Source: Deltaproteobacteria bacterium
Lineage (GTDB): Bacteria; Desulfobacterota; GWC2-55-46; DRQE01
NCBI GenBank assembly: GCA_016219105.1
Contig: JACRCI010000012.1
Span: 1 to 35,163, forward strand
Reading direction: 5' to 3'
Length of the DNA stretch: 35,163 nucleotides
Shown here: positions 16,269 through 23,987 of the stretch, piece after piece
How positions within the stretch are numbered: position 1 is the first letter of the stretch
How the letters are laid out: each line of letters starts with the position of its first letter
Program-made: the position numbers and the translations under genes
The notes under the pieces: model-generated
The model's database searches: none
Seen by the model: only the letters and a program-made list of their open reading frames with translations
What the model was told of the DNA's origin: nothing

Positions 16269-17249
16269 TCACTCCAGGGTTATCCTCGGGTCAACGAGGG
16301 TGTAGCTTATGTCGGTGAGTATAAGCCCGGCTATGTAGAGTATCGAGCCGAGGTAGACCATTGCCCTCACTATCGCGAAGTCCTGCGCGTTTATCGCGTC
16401 TATGGTGAAGCTGCCGAGCCCCGGTATGGAGAAAAAGCTCTCCATGAGAAGGCTTCCGTAGAAAAGAAACGGTATGCTCACGACGACGTTCGTAAGCACG
16501 GGTATCATGGCGTTTTTAAGCCCGTGCCTGAAGAGCACCGCCGTCTCGGAGAGCCCCTTGGCCCTGGCGGTCCTTATGTAGTCCTTGCCGAGTTCCTCGA
16601 GGTATACGGTCCTGTAAAACCTGACCCCGCTCCCCACCGAGCTTATGACCCCTACGACCACCGGAAGTATTACGAATTTGGCGGCATAGCCGCCGGTATC
16701 GTAGCCTGAGATGGGGGATAGCACGAGTAGTTTACCGAAGATATACTGTCCGCCGATGATGTAGAAAAGCGTTGACACCGACATCATTATGACGCAGACC
16801 ACCACGCCCCAGAGGTCGAGATACGTCCCCCTGACGAAGGCAAGCCCCATGGCAAGCGTGAGGTTCACCAGTATACCTATGGCGAAGGTCGGAAGGGCCA
16901 CGGCAAGGCTCGGCCACATACGGTCTTTTATCTCGTAGGCTATGTCAATGTTGTTGCGGTCGGACTTTCCGAAATCGAGCCACGCAAGCGGCACGGACTT
17001 GCTGAAGAATATCGTCCGGGTCACTTTTCCTATCCCGTTTTGCGCCGGGTTTACGAACACGGGGAGGTCGTAGCCGTGCTCCTTCTTCCAGCCCTCGACG
17101 AGCGCCGGGGTCACGTTTTTTTCGCCGAGTATCTTGCGCGCCATGTCGTCCGGGGTGTTCACGTAGAAAAAAAGCAGCGTCGTCAAAAGGTTCACCCCGA
17201 TTATTATGGGCACGGCGTAAAGGACCCTGCGTATGATGTAGTTGAGCAT
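16269..17249 (-). CDS. Peptide ABC importer permease (DppB/YejB-like)
   Basis: A 326-residue inner-membrane permease. It opens with MLNYIIRRVLYAVPIIIGV, the standard first helix of DppB/OppB proteins, followed by a periplasmic loop. Four or five further hydrophobic segments follow. The cytoplasmic EAA-like loop is GKDYIRTARAKGLSE, and the SFFSIPGLGSFTIDAI stretch and closing YTLVDPRITLE are family hallmarks. It should form the translocation pore with the permease encoded next. It lies 6 bases after the binding-protein gene in the same operon. Missing from the usual first loop is the FGxS motif; YejB-type proteins vary here. Confidence 0.92.
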   Translation of the reverse strand: MLNYIIRRVLYAVPIIIGVNLLTTLLFFYVNTPDDMARKILGEKNVTPALVEGWKKEHGYDLPVFVNPAQNGIGKVTRTIFFSKSVPLAWLDFGKSDRNNIDIAYEIKDRMWPSLAVALPTFAIGILVNLTLAMGLAFVRGTYLDLWGVVVCVIMMSVSTLFYIIGGQYIFGKLLVLSPISGYDTGGYAAKFVILPVVVGVISSVGSGVRFYRTVYLEELGKDYIRTARAKGLSETAVLFRHGLKNAMIPVLTNVVVSIPFLFYGSLLMESFFSIPGLGSFTIDAINAQDFAIVRAMVYLGSILYIAGLILTDISYTLVDPRITLE

Positions 17250-17255
17250 ACGGAT

Positions 17256-19451
17256 TCAGCCTCGGCCGGGGCCGAGTCTTCTCCTCACCAGTATTATGGC
17301 CGGGACGCTCCCGGCGATGAGCACAACCGCTAAAATGGCGAGCGGCCAGAGGCGGGCTCTGTTCCATGAGCGCTGAAGCCCGGCCCTTTTCTGCGGGTCA
17401 ATCCTTACGTATTTCAGGGCGTTATTCACCATGGGGTTGGGCTTGAGGTTATGCACCCAGCCGTGCGCGAGGGTGAACGAGACGTGGTGGAAGCCCCATA
17501 CCCAGGGCGAGTCCTCCTCAAGTATCCGCGTCATCTTTTTTATTATCTCAAGCCTTTGCGGGGTGTTGTCCATGTTCTCCATGACCGCGAAGAGCCTGTC
17601 GAACTCGGGCCTTGAGTAGTTCGCCGCGTTCTCCCCCTGGTATTTTACCTTGCCGTTTGTGCCGACGAGGAGGAAGAAGAAGTTTTCCGGGTCCGGGTAA
17701 TCCGCGTTCCACCCCCACGGGAAAAGCTCGAAGTTGCCCTTGAGCATCTTTTCCTGAAAACGGTTGTAGTCGGTCGTCCTGTTTTCAAGCTGTATGCCCA
17801 GGGGCTTGAGCCTCTTTGCGTACCAGTTTATCATCTGGGCGGCGTCCACGCCGGTCCAGGGGTTGTCGAAGGTTATGACGAGGGGCCTGCCGTCCTTGAC
17901 ACCCCTTCCGCCGGGATAACCGGCCTCGGCGAGGAGTTTTTCCGCATATTCGAGCGGCTTCCTGACCGGTCTGCCTTTTGCGTCGTCCCAGTCGTAGACA
18001 AACGGGTTTATGCCGTCTTTCCCCGCGACATGTCCGAATATGCCCGGCGGAACCGGGCCCATTGCCGGGATGCCGCGGCCGTTATTGAATATCTCGATAT
18101 ACTCCTCGCTGTCCAGGGCAATGGAGATGGCCTGCCTGAGTTTTTGCCTCTGCGGAGCGTAGCCGCCCACGACGTCGTCGAGCATGTTGAAGCCCGCGTA
18201 ATACGTCGTGGGGCGCACCGAGGTGATGAGCGTAATCCCCTTGTCCTTCATGGTAGGGGTAGGCTCGGCCCCGCCGGAAGAGAGGGTTACCGCCTGGTCG
18301 AAGCTGTCCGAGGTTATGCCGGAAAGGTCGTAGTAGCCCTGCAGGAATTTGTTCCACCGCGGGATGGCCTCTTTTTCGAGCTTGAAGACGGCCTTTTCCA
18401 CAAACGGCAGACCCCTGCCCGCGTCGTCTAAAAACCCCTTTTCCCTGTCGCCCGGCTCGCCTTCCGCCGGGTATGCCTCGCCGTGGAAGTTTTCGTTTTT
18501 AACCAGCGCTATCTCCATCTGCGGCCTGTATGCGTCCATCCTGAAAGGCCCGGTGCCGACAGGGAACCGGTCGAGGGTTATGTTCTTTTTACGGAGGGCG
18601 CTCTGGTTGTAGAAGACTACAGCCTCTTCTGGAACGGGCGCGAAAAACGGCATCGCGAGCCAGTAGCTGAACTGCGGGTATTTGCGTTCGAGTATGACCC
18701 TGAAGGTATACCTGTCCACCTTTTCCACGCCCGGGAGGCCGTGTCTTCCGTAGTCGAGCGTCGCCGGGGCAGAGGTTTCGTCCGAGGGAGCGTCTGCGCC
18801 CCCGGCCTTCCTTATTCCCTCAAGGTCGGAGTGCAGAAGCGCCGAGTATCCTTTAAGGCCGAGGATGTATTTTTCGAGTATCGGGAGTATCGGGCAGTTA
18901 AGCTGAGGGTCGGCAAGCCTTTTTATCTGATAGATAAAATCGTCGGCCGTAAGCTCCCTTGTCCCTGTAACCGGAAAATCCCGTATCTCGTCTATGCGGC
19001 GGAGGTCTTTTTCCGTAAGGCCGCGGTACAGGGGCTTTCCGTCCGGGCCTTTCGCGAACGCCGGGTGGTCTTGATACATGACCCCTTTTTTTATCCGTAT
19101 CTCATATATCGCGCGGTAAACCTTTTCAGGAGAGGCGTCCTCAGGCAGTTTTTTCCCGCCGCGGTCGAGGTACACGGGCTCAGGCACGGCCCCGGCCGAA
19201 AGCGGGATGAGCCGGTACGGGCGTTCGAGGTAGTGGTACTGAAGCGGCGGCTCGTATATCTGGGCCAGAAGTTCGTATTCGTTCGAGCTGTAGGACCGCG
19301 CGGGGTCGAGGTGCTTCGGGGGTTCGTCGAACGACGAGTAGAAGATGTTTTTGAGCCGTTCGCTCTCGCGGTAAGGGTTGTTCGGGGTGCACCCGAGGAT
19401 AAGGACGGAGAGGAGCATGTAAGAGTAAAAGAGCGGATGGAAATCCTTCAA
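17256..19451 (-). CDS. Extracellular solute-binding protein family 5 (peptide), lipoprotein with C-terminal membrane anchor
   Basis: A 731-residue SBP_bac_5 protein, the receptor of this peptide importer. The N-terminus has a hydrophobic stretch and lipobox LILGC with C21 as lipidated cysteine. Family segments include FDEPPKHLDPARSYSS, VDRYTFRVILERKYPQFSY, FPVGTGPFRM, KLRQAISIALDSEEYI and LFPWGWNADYPDPENF. It is longer than DppA (about 535) or YejA (about 600). The extra length includes a C-terminal helix, LWPLAILAVVLIAGSVPAII, followed by RRR, which looks like an inner-membrane anchor with a basic cytoplasmic tail. A TTG start at 19449-19451 is used here; an ATG at 19418 (MLLSVLILGC) is an alternative but leaves almost no basic n-region. 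First gene of the operon. Confidence 0.9.
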   Translation of the reverse strand: MKDFHPLFYSYMLLSVLILGCTPNNPYRESERLKNIFYSSFDEPPKHLDPARSYSSNEYELLAQIYEPPLQYHYLERPYRLIPLSAGAVPEPVYLDRGGKKLPEDASPEKVYRAIYEIRIKKGVMYQDHPAFAKGPDGKPLYRGLTEKDLRRIDEIRDFPVTGTRELTADDFIYQIKRLADPQLNCPILPILEKYILGLKGYSALLHSDLEGIRKAGGADAPSDETSAPATLDYGRHGLPGVEKVDRYTFRVILERKYPQFSYWLAMPFFAPVPEEAVVFYNQSALRKKNITLDRFPVGTGPFRMDAYRPQMEIALVKNENFHGEAYPAEGEPGDREKGFLDDAGRGLPFVEKAVFKLEKEAIPRWNKFLQGYYDLSGITSDSFDQAVTLSSGGAEPTPTMKDKGITLITSVRPTTYYAGFNMLDDVVGGYAPQRQKLRQAISIALDSEEYIEIFNNGRGIPAMGPVPPGIFGHVAGKDGINPFVYDWDDAKGRPVRKPLEYAEKLLAEAGYPGGRGVKDGRPLVITFDNPWTGVDAAQMINWYAKRLKPLGIQLENRTTDYNRFQEKMLKGNFELFPWGWNADYPDPENFFFLLVGTNGKVKYQGENAANYSRPEFDRLFAVMENMDNTPQRLEIIKKMTRILEEDSPWVWGFHHVSFTLAHGWVHNLKPNPMVNNALKYVRIDPQKRAGLQRSWNRARLWPLAILAVVLIAGSVPAIILVRRRLGPGRG

Positions 19452-19495
19452 CCTTATGCCCCTTTTTTAAAGAGTTTGGATGCCGGATTTTTAAA

Positions 19496-19524
19496 ATTAA
19501 CACAGTATGGCCTGCGCGGTCAAT
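19496..19524 (-). promoter_or_regulatory. Candidate promoter for the peptide-transporter operon
   Basis: On the minus strand TTGACC (19519-19524), a 17-base spacer and GTTAAT (19496-19501; 4 of 6 to TATAAT). Transcription would begin near 19489, about 38 bases before the TTG start. The -35 box abuts the 21-bp repeat array at 19525. Confidence 0.33.
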
Positions 19525-19566
19525 GGCCAACCAGCCGTCCTCGACGGCCAACCAGCCGTCCTCGCC
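19525..19566 (+). repeat. Two tandem 21-bp repeat units (locus A)
   Basis: Units at 19525-19545 and 19546-19566 differ in one base (second last). Each has the core CCAGCCGTCCTCG and a GCCGTC-CTC-GACGGC hairpin spans the unit junction. The array lies between the divergent peptide-transporter operon and the response-regulator promoter. Related units occur at 19811, 28114, 33868, 34806 and 34862. Confidence 0.85.
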
Positions 19567-19621
19567 GGTATAAGGGGATATAAGGGAGTACAGGGGCGCG
19601 TTCAAAGCCTGTGCCCCGCCC

Positions 19622-19649
19622 TTGACATTGTTTTAGTTAAGTGTATAAT
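19622..19649 (+). promoter_or_regulatory. Consensus sigma-70 promoter upstream of the receiver gene
   Basis: A perfect TTGACA (19622-19627) and a perfect TATAAT (19644-19649) separated by 16 bases. Transcription should start near 19656, giving a leader of about 200 bases before the ATG at 19855. A weaker second promoter, TTTAAA (19694-19699), 17 bases, TATACT (19717-19722), lies within the leader. Confidence 0.75.
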
Positions 19650-19854
19650 TATCAACATTAACTTTATTAGCCGTGTTTTATATTCATATTTTATTTAAAT
19701 ATTTACGCCGGGTTAGTATACTGAACTGCGTTAACGCCTCACCGCAACATAGAGAGTCCCCGGAGATTTTCAACAACGGTTTCCTGTTTAAAGCCGGCCG
19801 TGTGTCGCGGGGCGTGGCCGGTTGGTTGGCCGTCACAATATGGAGGTATTGTCT
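19650..19854 (+). other. Long leader region, AT-rich in its first part
   Basis: The 403-base gap 19452-19854 holds no convincing gene. Its contents are the minus-strand promoter candidate, repeat locus A, the consensus promoter, and this roughly 200-base leader. The first 80 bases of the leader (to about 19730) are strikingly AT-rich against a GC-rich genome and include the palindrome AGTATACT (19715-19722). The rest is of ordinary composition and ends with one 21-bp repeat unit and the ribosome site. It could hold a small RNA or a 5' regulatory element. I see no match to a riboswitch class I know. Confidence 0.4.
19811..19831 (-). repeat. Single 21-bp repeat unit, reverse orientation (locus B)
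   Basis: Read on the minus strand this 21-base unit matches the locus A units with the variant core CCAACCGGCCACG. It ends 10 bases before the GGAGGT ribosome site of the receiver gene. Confidence 0.7.
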
Positions 19855-20238
19855 ATGTGGAAAGGCTCAAAGGTCAAGGTGCTTGTCGTGGACGACGAAG
19901 AAACGGTCGGTCTTGGCATGAGCGAGATACTCAAGGACGAGGGCTTTGAGGCCGCATACGTCATAAGCGGCTCCCGGGCGGTCGAGGAGGTAAAGAAGGC
20001 CGATTACGGGATAATATTCATGGATATCATAATGCCCGGCATGAACGGGCTCGACACCTTCAGGGAGATAAGGAAGATACGGCCCGGCGCCCGCGTGATA
20101 CTCTTTACCGGATATTTCAAGGACGCGGCCGACGCCATAAGTCAGGGGGTAAGGGAAGGCATGATAGACGAGTTCATACGGAAGCCTTACTTCGCTGACG
20201 AGATAATACGCACTGCGAGAAAGTACGCGGCCTGCTGA
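19855..20238 (+). CDS. Stand-alone response-regulator receiver protein
   Basis: A 127-residue receiver (CheY-like) domain with no output domain. The acidic pocket is D13-D14 (VLVVDDEE), the phospho-acceptor is D57 in IIFMDIIMPGMNG, the switch threonine is in VILFTGYF, and the conserved lysine is in FIRKPYF. The C-terminus ends within the last helix. Such proteins pass a phosphate signal by protein contact, for example to motility, a phosphorelay or a diguanylate cyclase. No histidine kinase is encoded in this window, so the partner is unknown. The ATG at 19855 is preceded by GGAGGT with 7-base spacing, which decides against the upstream ATG at 19840 (it overlaps the ribosome site). It is driven by the consensus promoter at 19622. 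Confidence 0.9.
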   Translation: MWKGSKVKVLVVDDEETVGLGMSEILKDEGFEAAYVISGSRAVEEVKKADYGIIFMDIIMPGMNGLDTFREIRKIRPGARVILFTGYFKDAADAISQGVREGMIDEFIRKPYFADEIIRTARKYAAC

Positions 20239-20506
20239 ACGGATGTCCGCGAAATTATGGAACCACCCTCGGAGACGTGAGGGGATATATGGTCTCGGCA
20301 TACCGCGTCGGGCCTCTTGCCGTAAGTAAGCCTGCCTCACTTCGCAAGTAAAAAAACCCTCCCGGATCACCGCCGCCCGAACGCACCCGCCTTTTTAAAA
20401 TAGTTGAGTTGAAAATGGAGATATTATAAGATATCAAGGAGTTTTTTGCGGCAGACGCCCGGCTCTTTGAGACCCGCGGCCGCGGAACGGAAAAAGGAGG
20501 AGGATA

Positions 20507-20710
20507 ATGGACAGGGTTTACAAAAAGATAGAGCTTGTCGGCGTATCCACGGTAAGCTATGAGGACGCGGTAAAAACCGCCGTGGAAAAGGCCGCCGCCA
20601 CGCTCCACGGCCTTTCATGGTTCGAGGTAACCGAGCAGCGCGGCAGGATATCCGAGGGGAAGATCGCGGAATATCAGGCCGTGATAAAGGTCGCCTTCAG
20701 GATTGACTGA
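20507..20710 (+). CDS. Dodecin family flavin-storage protein
   Basis: A 67-residue dodecin. These proteins form hollow dodecamers that bind riboflavin, FMN or FAD and are thought to buffer free flavin. The N-terminus VYKKIELVGVS, the AVEKAAATLHGLSWFEVTE segment with the flavin-stacking tryptophan W38, and the ribityl-contacting glutamine Q57 in AEYQAVIKVAFRID all match. The ATG is preceded by an AAGGAGGAGG ribosome site. It is flanked by 268 bases upstream with no gene and 55 bases downstream, so it is probably transcribed alone or with the genes following. The upstream gap (20239-20506) holds a weak TTGAGT/TATAAG pair with a 15-base spacer, not convincing as a promoter. Confidence 0.93.
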   Translation: MDRVYKKIELVGVSTVSYEDAVKTAVEKAAATLHGLSWFEVTEQRGRISEGKIAEYQAVIKVAFRID

Positions 20711-20765
20711 GGCCTTTCGGCCACGGGCGTGCTACGGCATTCATCCGCGGCTGTAAATCGAAAAT

Positions 20766-22148
20766 ATGGGTGATAGAAGAGACCTCGGATTTTTATTTAA
20801 CCCCAAATCCATCGCCGTCGTCGGCGCAACCGACGCGCCGGGAAGGCTCTCCCGCATAATAATGGAGAGCCTTACTCTGGGCGGTTTCCCCGGCGCGGTA
20901 TATCCGGTAAATCCCAAATATAAAGAGGTGATGGGGATGCGGTGCTATCCCTCCCTCCGCTCGGTGGGCGCGGAGATAGACCTCGCGGTCATGGCCGTGC
21001 CGGCGCCGCTGACCGTTGATATCTTCAAAAACGCAAGGGGAGGCCTCAGGGCGGCCGTTGTCATAAGCGGCGGTTTTTCCGAAACCGGCCCCGGGGGCAA
21101 GGCCATGGAAGACGAGTTGAGGGGGGTCGCGGAAAAAGAGGGGATACGGGTCGTCGGCCCCAACTGCATGGGCCTCTACGATACCGTATCGAGGGTGGAT
21201 ACGCTTTTCATATCCCGCGAAAGGGTAAGAAGGCCCAGGCCCGGCGCCATAGCGATACTTTCCCAGAGCGGCTCCTTTGCCCTTACCGCGATGGATGAAT
21301 TTTCATCCCTCGGCATCGGGGTTTCAAGGGTCGTAAGCTACGGCAACCGGATGGACGTAAACGAGGCGGACTGTCTCGATTTCCTCGCTGAGGACGCCTC
21401 CACCGGCGCGGTTGTCCTGTACATAGAGGGGATAGAGGACGGAGGGAGGTTCGTCGAGGCGGCATCCCGCTGCGCAAGGGAAAAGACCGTCATGGCCATG
21501 AAGGTAGGGAAAGGACGCGCCGGCGGCAGCGCGGCGCGCTCGCACACCGGGGCGATGGCCGGGAGGTACGAAGTTTACAGGGCCGCCTTTAAAAAGGCCG
21601 GGGTGATAGAGGTCGCCGGATACGAGGAGTTCATGGACGGGTGCAGGGCGTTGAACAGGTTGCCGCGCTCAAGAGGCGTAAGGATAATGATAATAACGGA
21701 CGGCGGCGGCATGGGCGCCGCCATTGCGGACGCCTGCGAGGCCGCGGGGCTGGAAGTTCCAATGCTCCCCGAGGAGAAAAGGGCGCCGCTTCTCAGGCTT
21801 TTTCCCTCATATTTTACCGTGGCCAACCCCCTTGACCTCACAGGGAGCGTCACGGACGAATGGATGAGAGGCGCGCTTTCAGAGACGCTTAAGGGGGATT
21901 CCTACGACCTCGCGATAGTGGCCGCGCTGTGGGGGCCGCCCGGGCTTACCGACGCCATGCCGGGGATGCTCTCCGCGGTTGCGAAGGCATCGGGAAAGCC
22001 GGTCGTCATTTGCTCGCCCGGCGGCGATTACACGAAGGCGAAAAAACCTCTGTTTGAAAAGGAGGGGTTTGCGGTCTTCGATACCCCGGAGGCCGCGGTA
22101 AGGGCCGCGAGGGTACTGGCCGGACGGCAGAGGGCGCGGTATGGCTGA
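20766..22148 (+). CDS. ADP-forming acetate/acyl-CoA synthetase, alpha subunit
   Basis: A 460-residue alpha subunit of NDP-forming acyl-CoA synthetase (ACD). The enzyme converts acyl-CoA, ADP and phosphate to acid, ATP and CoA, an energy-conserving step in fermentation of acetate or amino-acid-derived acids. The CoA-binding domain starts with NPKSIAVVGAT and includes YPVNPKY and VGPNCMGLYD. The ligase domain carries the phosphohistidine loop ARSHTGAMAG with H260, and a second CoA-ligase-like part with ITDGGGMGA. It overlaps the beta subunit by 8 bases, so the two are coupled. Related single-chain enzymes carry both halves fused (about 700 residues); here they are split. Acyl specificity cannot be told. 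Confidence 0.92.
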   Translation: MGDRRDLGFLFNPKSIAVVGATDAPGRLSRIIMESLTLGGFPGAVYPVNPKYKEVMGMRCYPSLRSVGAEIDLAVMAVPAPLTVDIFKNARGGLRAAVVISGGFSETGPGGKAMEDELRGVAEKEGIRVVGPNCMGLYDTVSRVDTLFISRERVRRPRPGAIAILSQSGSFALTAMDEFSSLGIGVSRVVSYGNRMDVNEADCLDFLAEDASTGAVVLYIEGIEDGGRFVEAASRCAREKTVMAMKVGKGRAGGSAARSHTGAMAGRYEVYRAAFKKAGVIEVAGYEEFMDGCRALNRLPRSRGVRIMIITDGGGMGAAIADACEAAGLEVPMLPEEKRAPLLRLFPSYFTVANPLDLTGSVTDEWMRGALSETLKGDSYDLAIVAALWGPPGLTDAMPGMLSAVAKASGKPVVICSPGGDYTKAKKPLFEKEGFAVFDTPEAAVRAARVLAGRQRARYG

Positions 22149-22824
22149 TAAAATCCTTCTTGAGTCAGAGGCAAAGGATATACTGAGGAAATGGTCCGTT
22201 CCGGTGCCCCGGGGCGCGGCAATAAAGACCGTGGACGAGGCGATAAGCAGCGCGGAGGCAACAGGCTATCCGGTCGTCCTGAAGGTCATGTCCAGGGGCA
22301 TATTGCACAAAAGCGACGCCGGCGGGGTGAAGACCGGCCTTAGAGACCGCGGTGATGTCGAGAGGGCGTGGGCGGAGATATCCTGCGCTGTTAAGAAAAG
22401 CTCCCCGTCCGCTGTGGTTGAGGGTTTTTTGATCGAGGAGATGGCCCCTTCAGGCGTGGAGGTGATAGTCGGCGCCTTGAGGGACGAGCAGTTCGGCCCT
22501 ACGGTCATGTTCGGCACAGGCGGCATAGCGGTTGAGGTCATGAAGGACGTGAGTTTCTCTCTGGCCCCGCTTAAGGAAGAAGAGGCGTTCGAGATGATGA
22601 GAGAGGTCCGGGGCTATCCGCTCCTTACCGGCTTGAGGGGTCGTACGCCGTGCGACGTGGACGCCCTTGCCGGCGTGATAGTGAAGGTCTCGCGGGTCAT
22701 AGCTTCGACCGAAGGGCTCAAGGAGTTCGAGATAAACCCGCTAATCGTATACGGCAAGGGGGTCATGGCCGTTGACGCGCGGGCGATATTTTCGTTCCCT
22801 CGCCCCGACCGTTCGGCCGGTTGA
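22141..22824 (+). CDS. ADP-forming acetate/acyl-CoA synthetase, beta subunit (ATP-grasp)
   Basis: A 227-residue ATP-grasp domain protein, the nucleotide-binding beta subunit of ACD. The N-terminus (ESEAKDILRKWSVPVPRGA) is typical, followed by YPVVLKVMSRGILHKSDAGG, the purine/phosphate loop region, VEGFLIEEMAPSGVEVIVG, and the metal-binding end LKEFEINPLIVYGKGVMAVD. It completes the enzyme with the alpha subunit, whose 3' end it overlaps. The NHL-repeat gene begins 27 bases downstream, possibly in the same transcript. Confidence 0.93.
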   Translation: MADKILLESEAKDILRKWSVPVPRGAAIKTVDEAISSAEATGYPVVLKVMSRGILHKSDAGGVKTGLRDRGDVERAWAEISCAVKKSSPSAVVEGFLIEEMAPSGVEVIVGALRDEQFGPTVMFGTGGIAVEVMKDVSFSLAPLKEEEAFEMMREVRGYPLLTGLRGRTPCDVDALAGVIVKVSRVIASTEGLKEFEINPLIVYGKGVMAVDARAIFSFPRPDRSAG

Positions 22825-22851
22825 TCCTCAGACGGAAGTTACGGAAGGAAT

Positions 22852-23985
22852 ATGCCTTTGGCCGTTTCAAGACGCGGATGGCGCGTCTTCCTGTTCGGTA
22901 TTTTTGTCGTTGCCGCCGGACAGGTCTGCGCGCCCGTATCCCACGGCATACCGGTTATCGAGGGCGGTTCCCTTTACCACGTCACGACCATTGCCGGCGA
23001 CGGCAGGAAAGGGCGTCTGGACGGAAAGGGCGCGGCGGCGAGGTTCAATTGGCCCACCGGGGTGAGCGTGGCCGGCGACGGCACGGTCTATGTCTCCGAT
23101 TATTCCAATAACCTCATACGCAGGATAGACCCGGACACAGGCGTCAAGACCATAGCCGGCTCAGGCAGGGCCGGTTTCGCGGACGGAAAGGGCGCGGCGG
23201 CTTTTTTCTCCGGGCCGGATAATATAACGATGGACTCAAGCGGCAACTTCTATGTCGCGGACGCCGACAACTTCAGGGTCCGTAAGATCGCGCCGGACGG
23301 CACGGTCTCAACCGTCGCGGGAAGCGGCGTTTCGGGCTACAGGGACGGAAAGGCAGGCTCGGCCGCGTTCGGGTACCCCACCGGGATAGCCGTTGACGAC
23401 AAGGGGGTTTTATACGTCTCGGACAGGCGGACTCACACCGTAAGGAAGATAACCGGCGGCGCCGTTACAACGCTTGCCGGCAACGGCATACCGGGTTATG
23501 CCGACGGAGAGGGCATCATGTCGCATTTCAGCGAGCCGATATCCATCGCCGTAACGGGCGGCGTAGTATACGTCGCGGACTCCGGCAATAACGCCATAAG
23601 GAAGATTACCCCGGACGGCGCGGTCACGACGATAGCGGGCGGGATGATGGCCGGGTACAGGGACGGCAGGGGCAGGGAAGCCCTTTTTTCATGGCCTACC
23701 GGCATAGCCCTTGACGCGCTCGGCAATATGTATGTGTGCGACTCGAACAATAACAAGATACGGCGCGTGACGCCGGACGGCGTGGTATCGACCGTGGCCG
23801 GCGGGCTTTTCCCCGGGGCATCGGACGGATGGGGCCTCAGGGCGAGCTTCACTTTTCCCACCGCCGTCGCGGTCGATAGGCTCGGCGGCATCTACGTCGC
23901 CGATTCCGGGAACAATAAGATACGGAAGATAACCTACGGCGAACTTCAGGAGGCCCGGCAAAACCCCGGCGCCCGGGCGCGGTAA
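22852..23985 (+). CDS. Exported six-bladed NHL-repeat propeller protein
   Basis: A 377-residue secreted protein. A basic N-terminus (SRRGWR) and hydrophobic core (VFLFGIFVVAAGQVCA) form a signal peptide, with cleavage likely near residue 32. The mature protein consists of six repeats of about 53 residues, each of the pattern (T/S)T(I/V)AG-x-G-x2-G-x2-DG ... F-x-x-PTG(I/V)AVD-x-x-G-x-(I/L/M)YV(A/S/C)D-x-x-NN-x-IRKI-x-PDG. Six blades make a complete beta-propeller. NHL propellers in the periplasm or on the surface bind ligands or proteins; no catalytic residues identify an enzyme. The C-terminal 13 residues are not part of a blade. Its stop is 2 bases before the helicase start, which suggests co-transcription. 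Confidence 0.88.
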   Translation: MPLAVSRRGWRVFLFGIFVVAAGQVCAPVSHGIPVIEGGSLYHVTTIAGDGRKGRLDGKGAAARFNWPTGVSVAGDGTVYVSDYSNNLIRRIDPDTGVKTIAGSGRAGFADGKGAAAFFSGPDNITMDSSGNFYVADADNFRVRKIAPDGTVSTVAGSGVSGYRDGKAGSAAFGYPTGIAVDDKGVLYVSDRRTHTVRKITGGAVTTLAGNGIPGYADGEGIMSHFSEPISIAVTGGVVYVADSGNNAIRKITPDGAVTTIAGGMMAGYRDGRGREALFSWPTGIALDALGNMYVCDSNNNKIRRVTPDGVVSTVAGGLFPGASDGWGLRASFTFPTAVAVDRLGGIYVADSGNNKIRKITYGELQEARQNPGARAR

Positions 23986-23987
23986 CG

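Noticed and set aside
18483-19583. 366-residue plus-strand open frame over the binding-protein gene
   Set aside because: Shadow of the well-supported minus-strand SBP gene; Arg/Val-rich with no recognisable motifs.
19650-19854. Known riboswitch (for example c-di-GMP) in the receiver-gene leader
   Set aside because: No recognisable conserved core; left as an unassigned leader.
20340-20400. Terminator or small gene after the receiver gene
   Set aside because: A short imperfect CTTGC/GCAAG stem with A-run rather than T-run; no open frame with a ribosome site.
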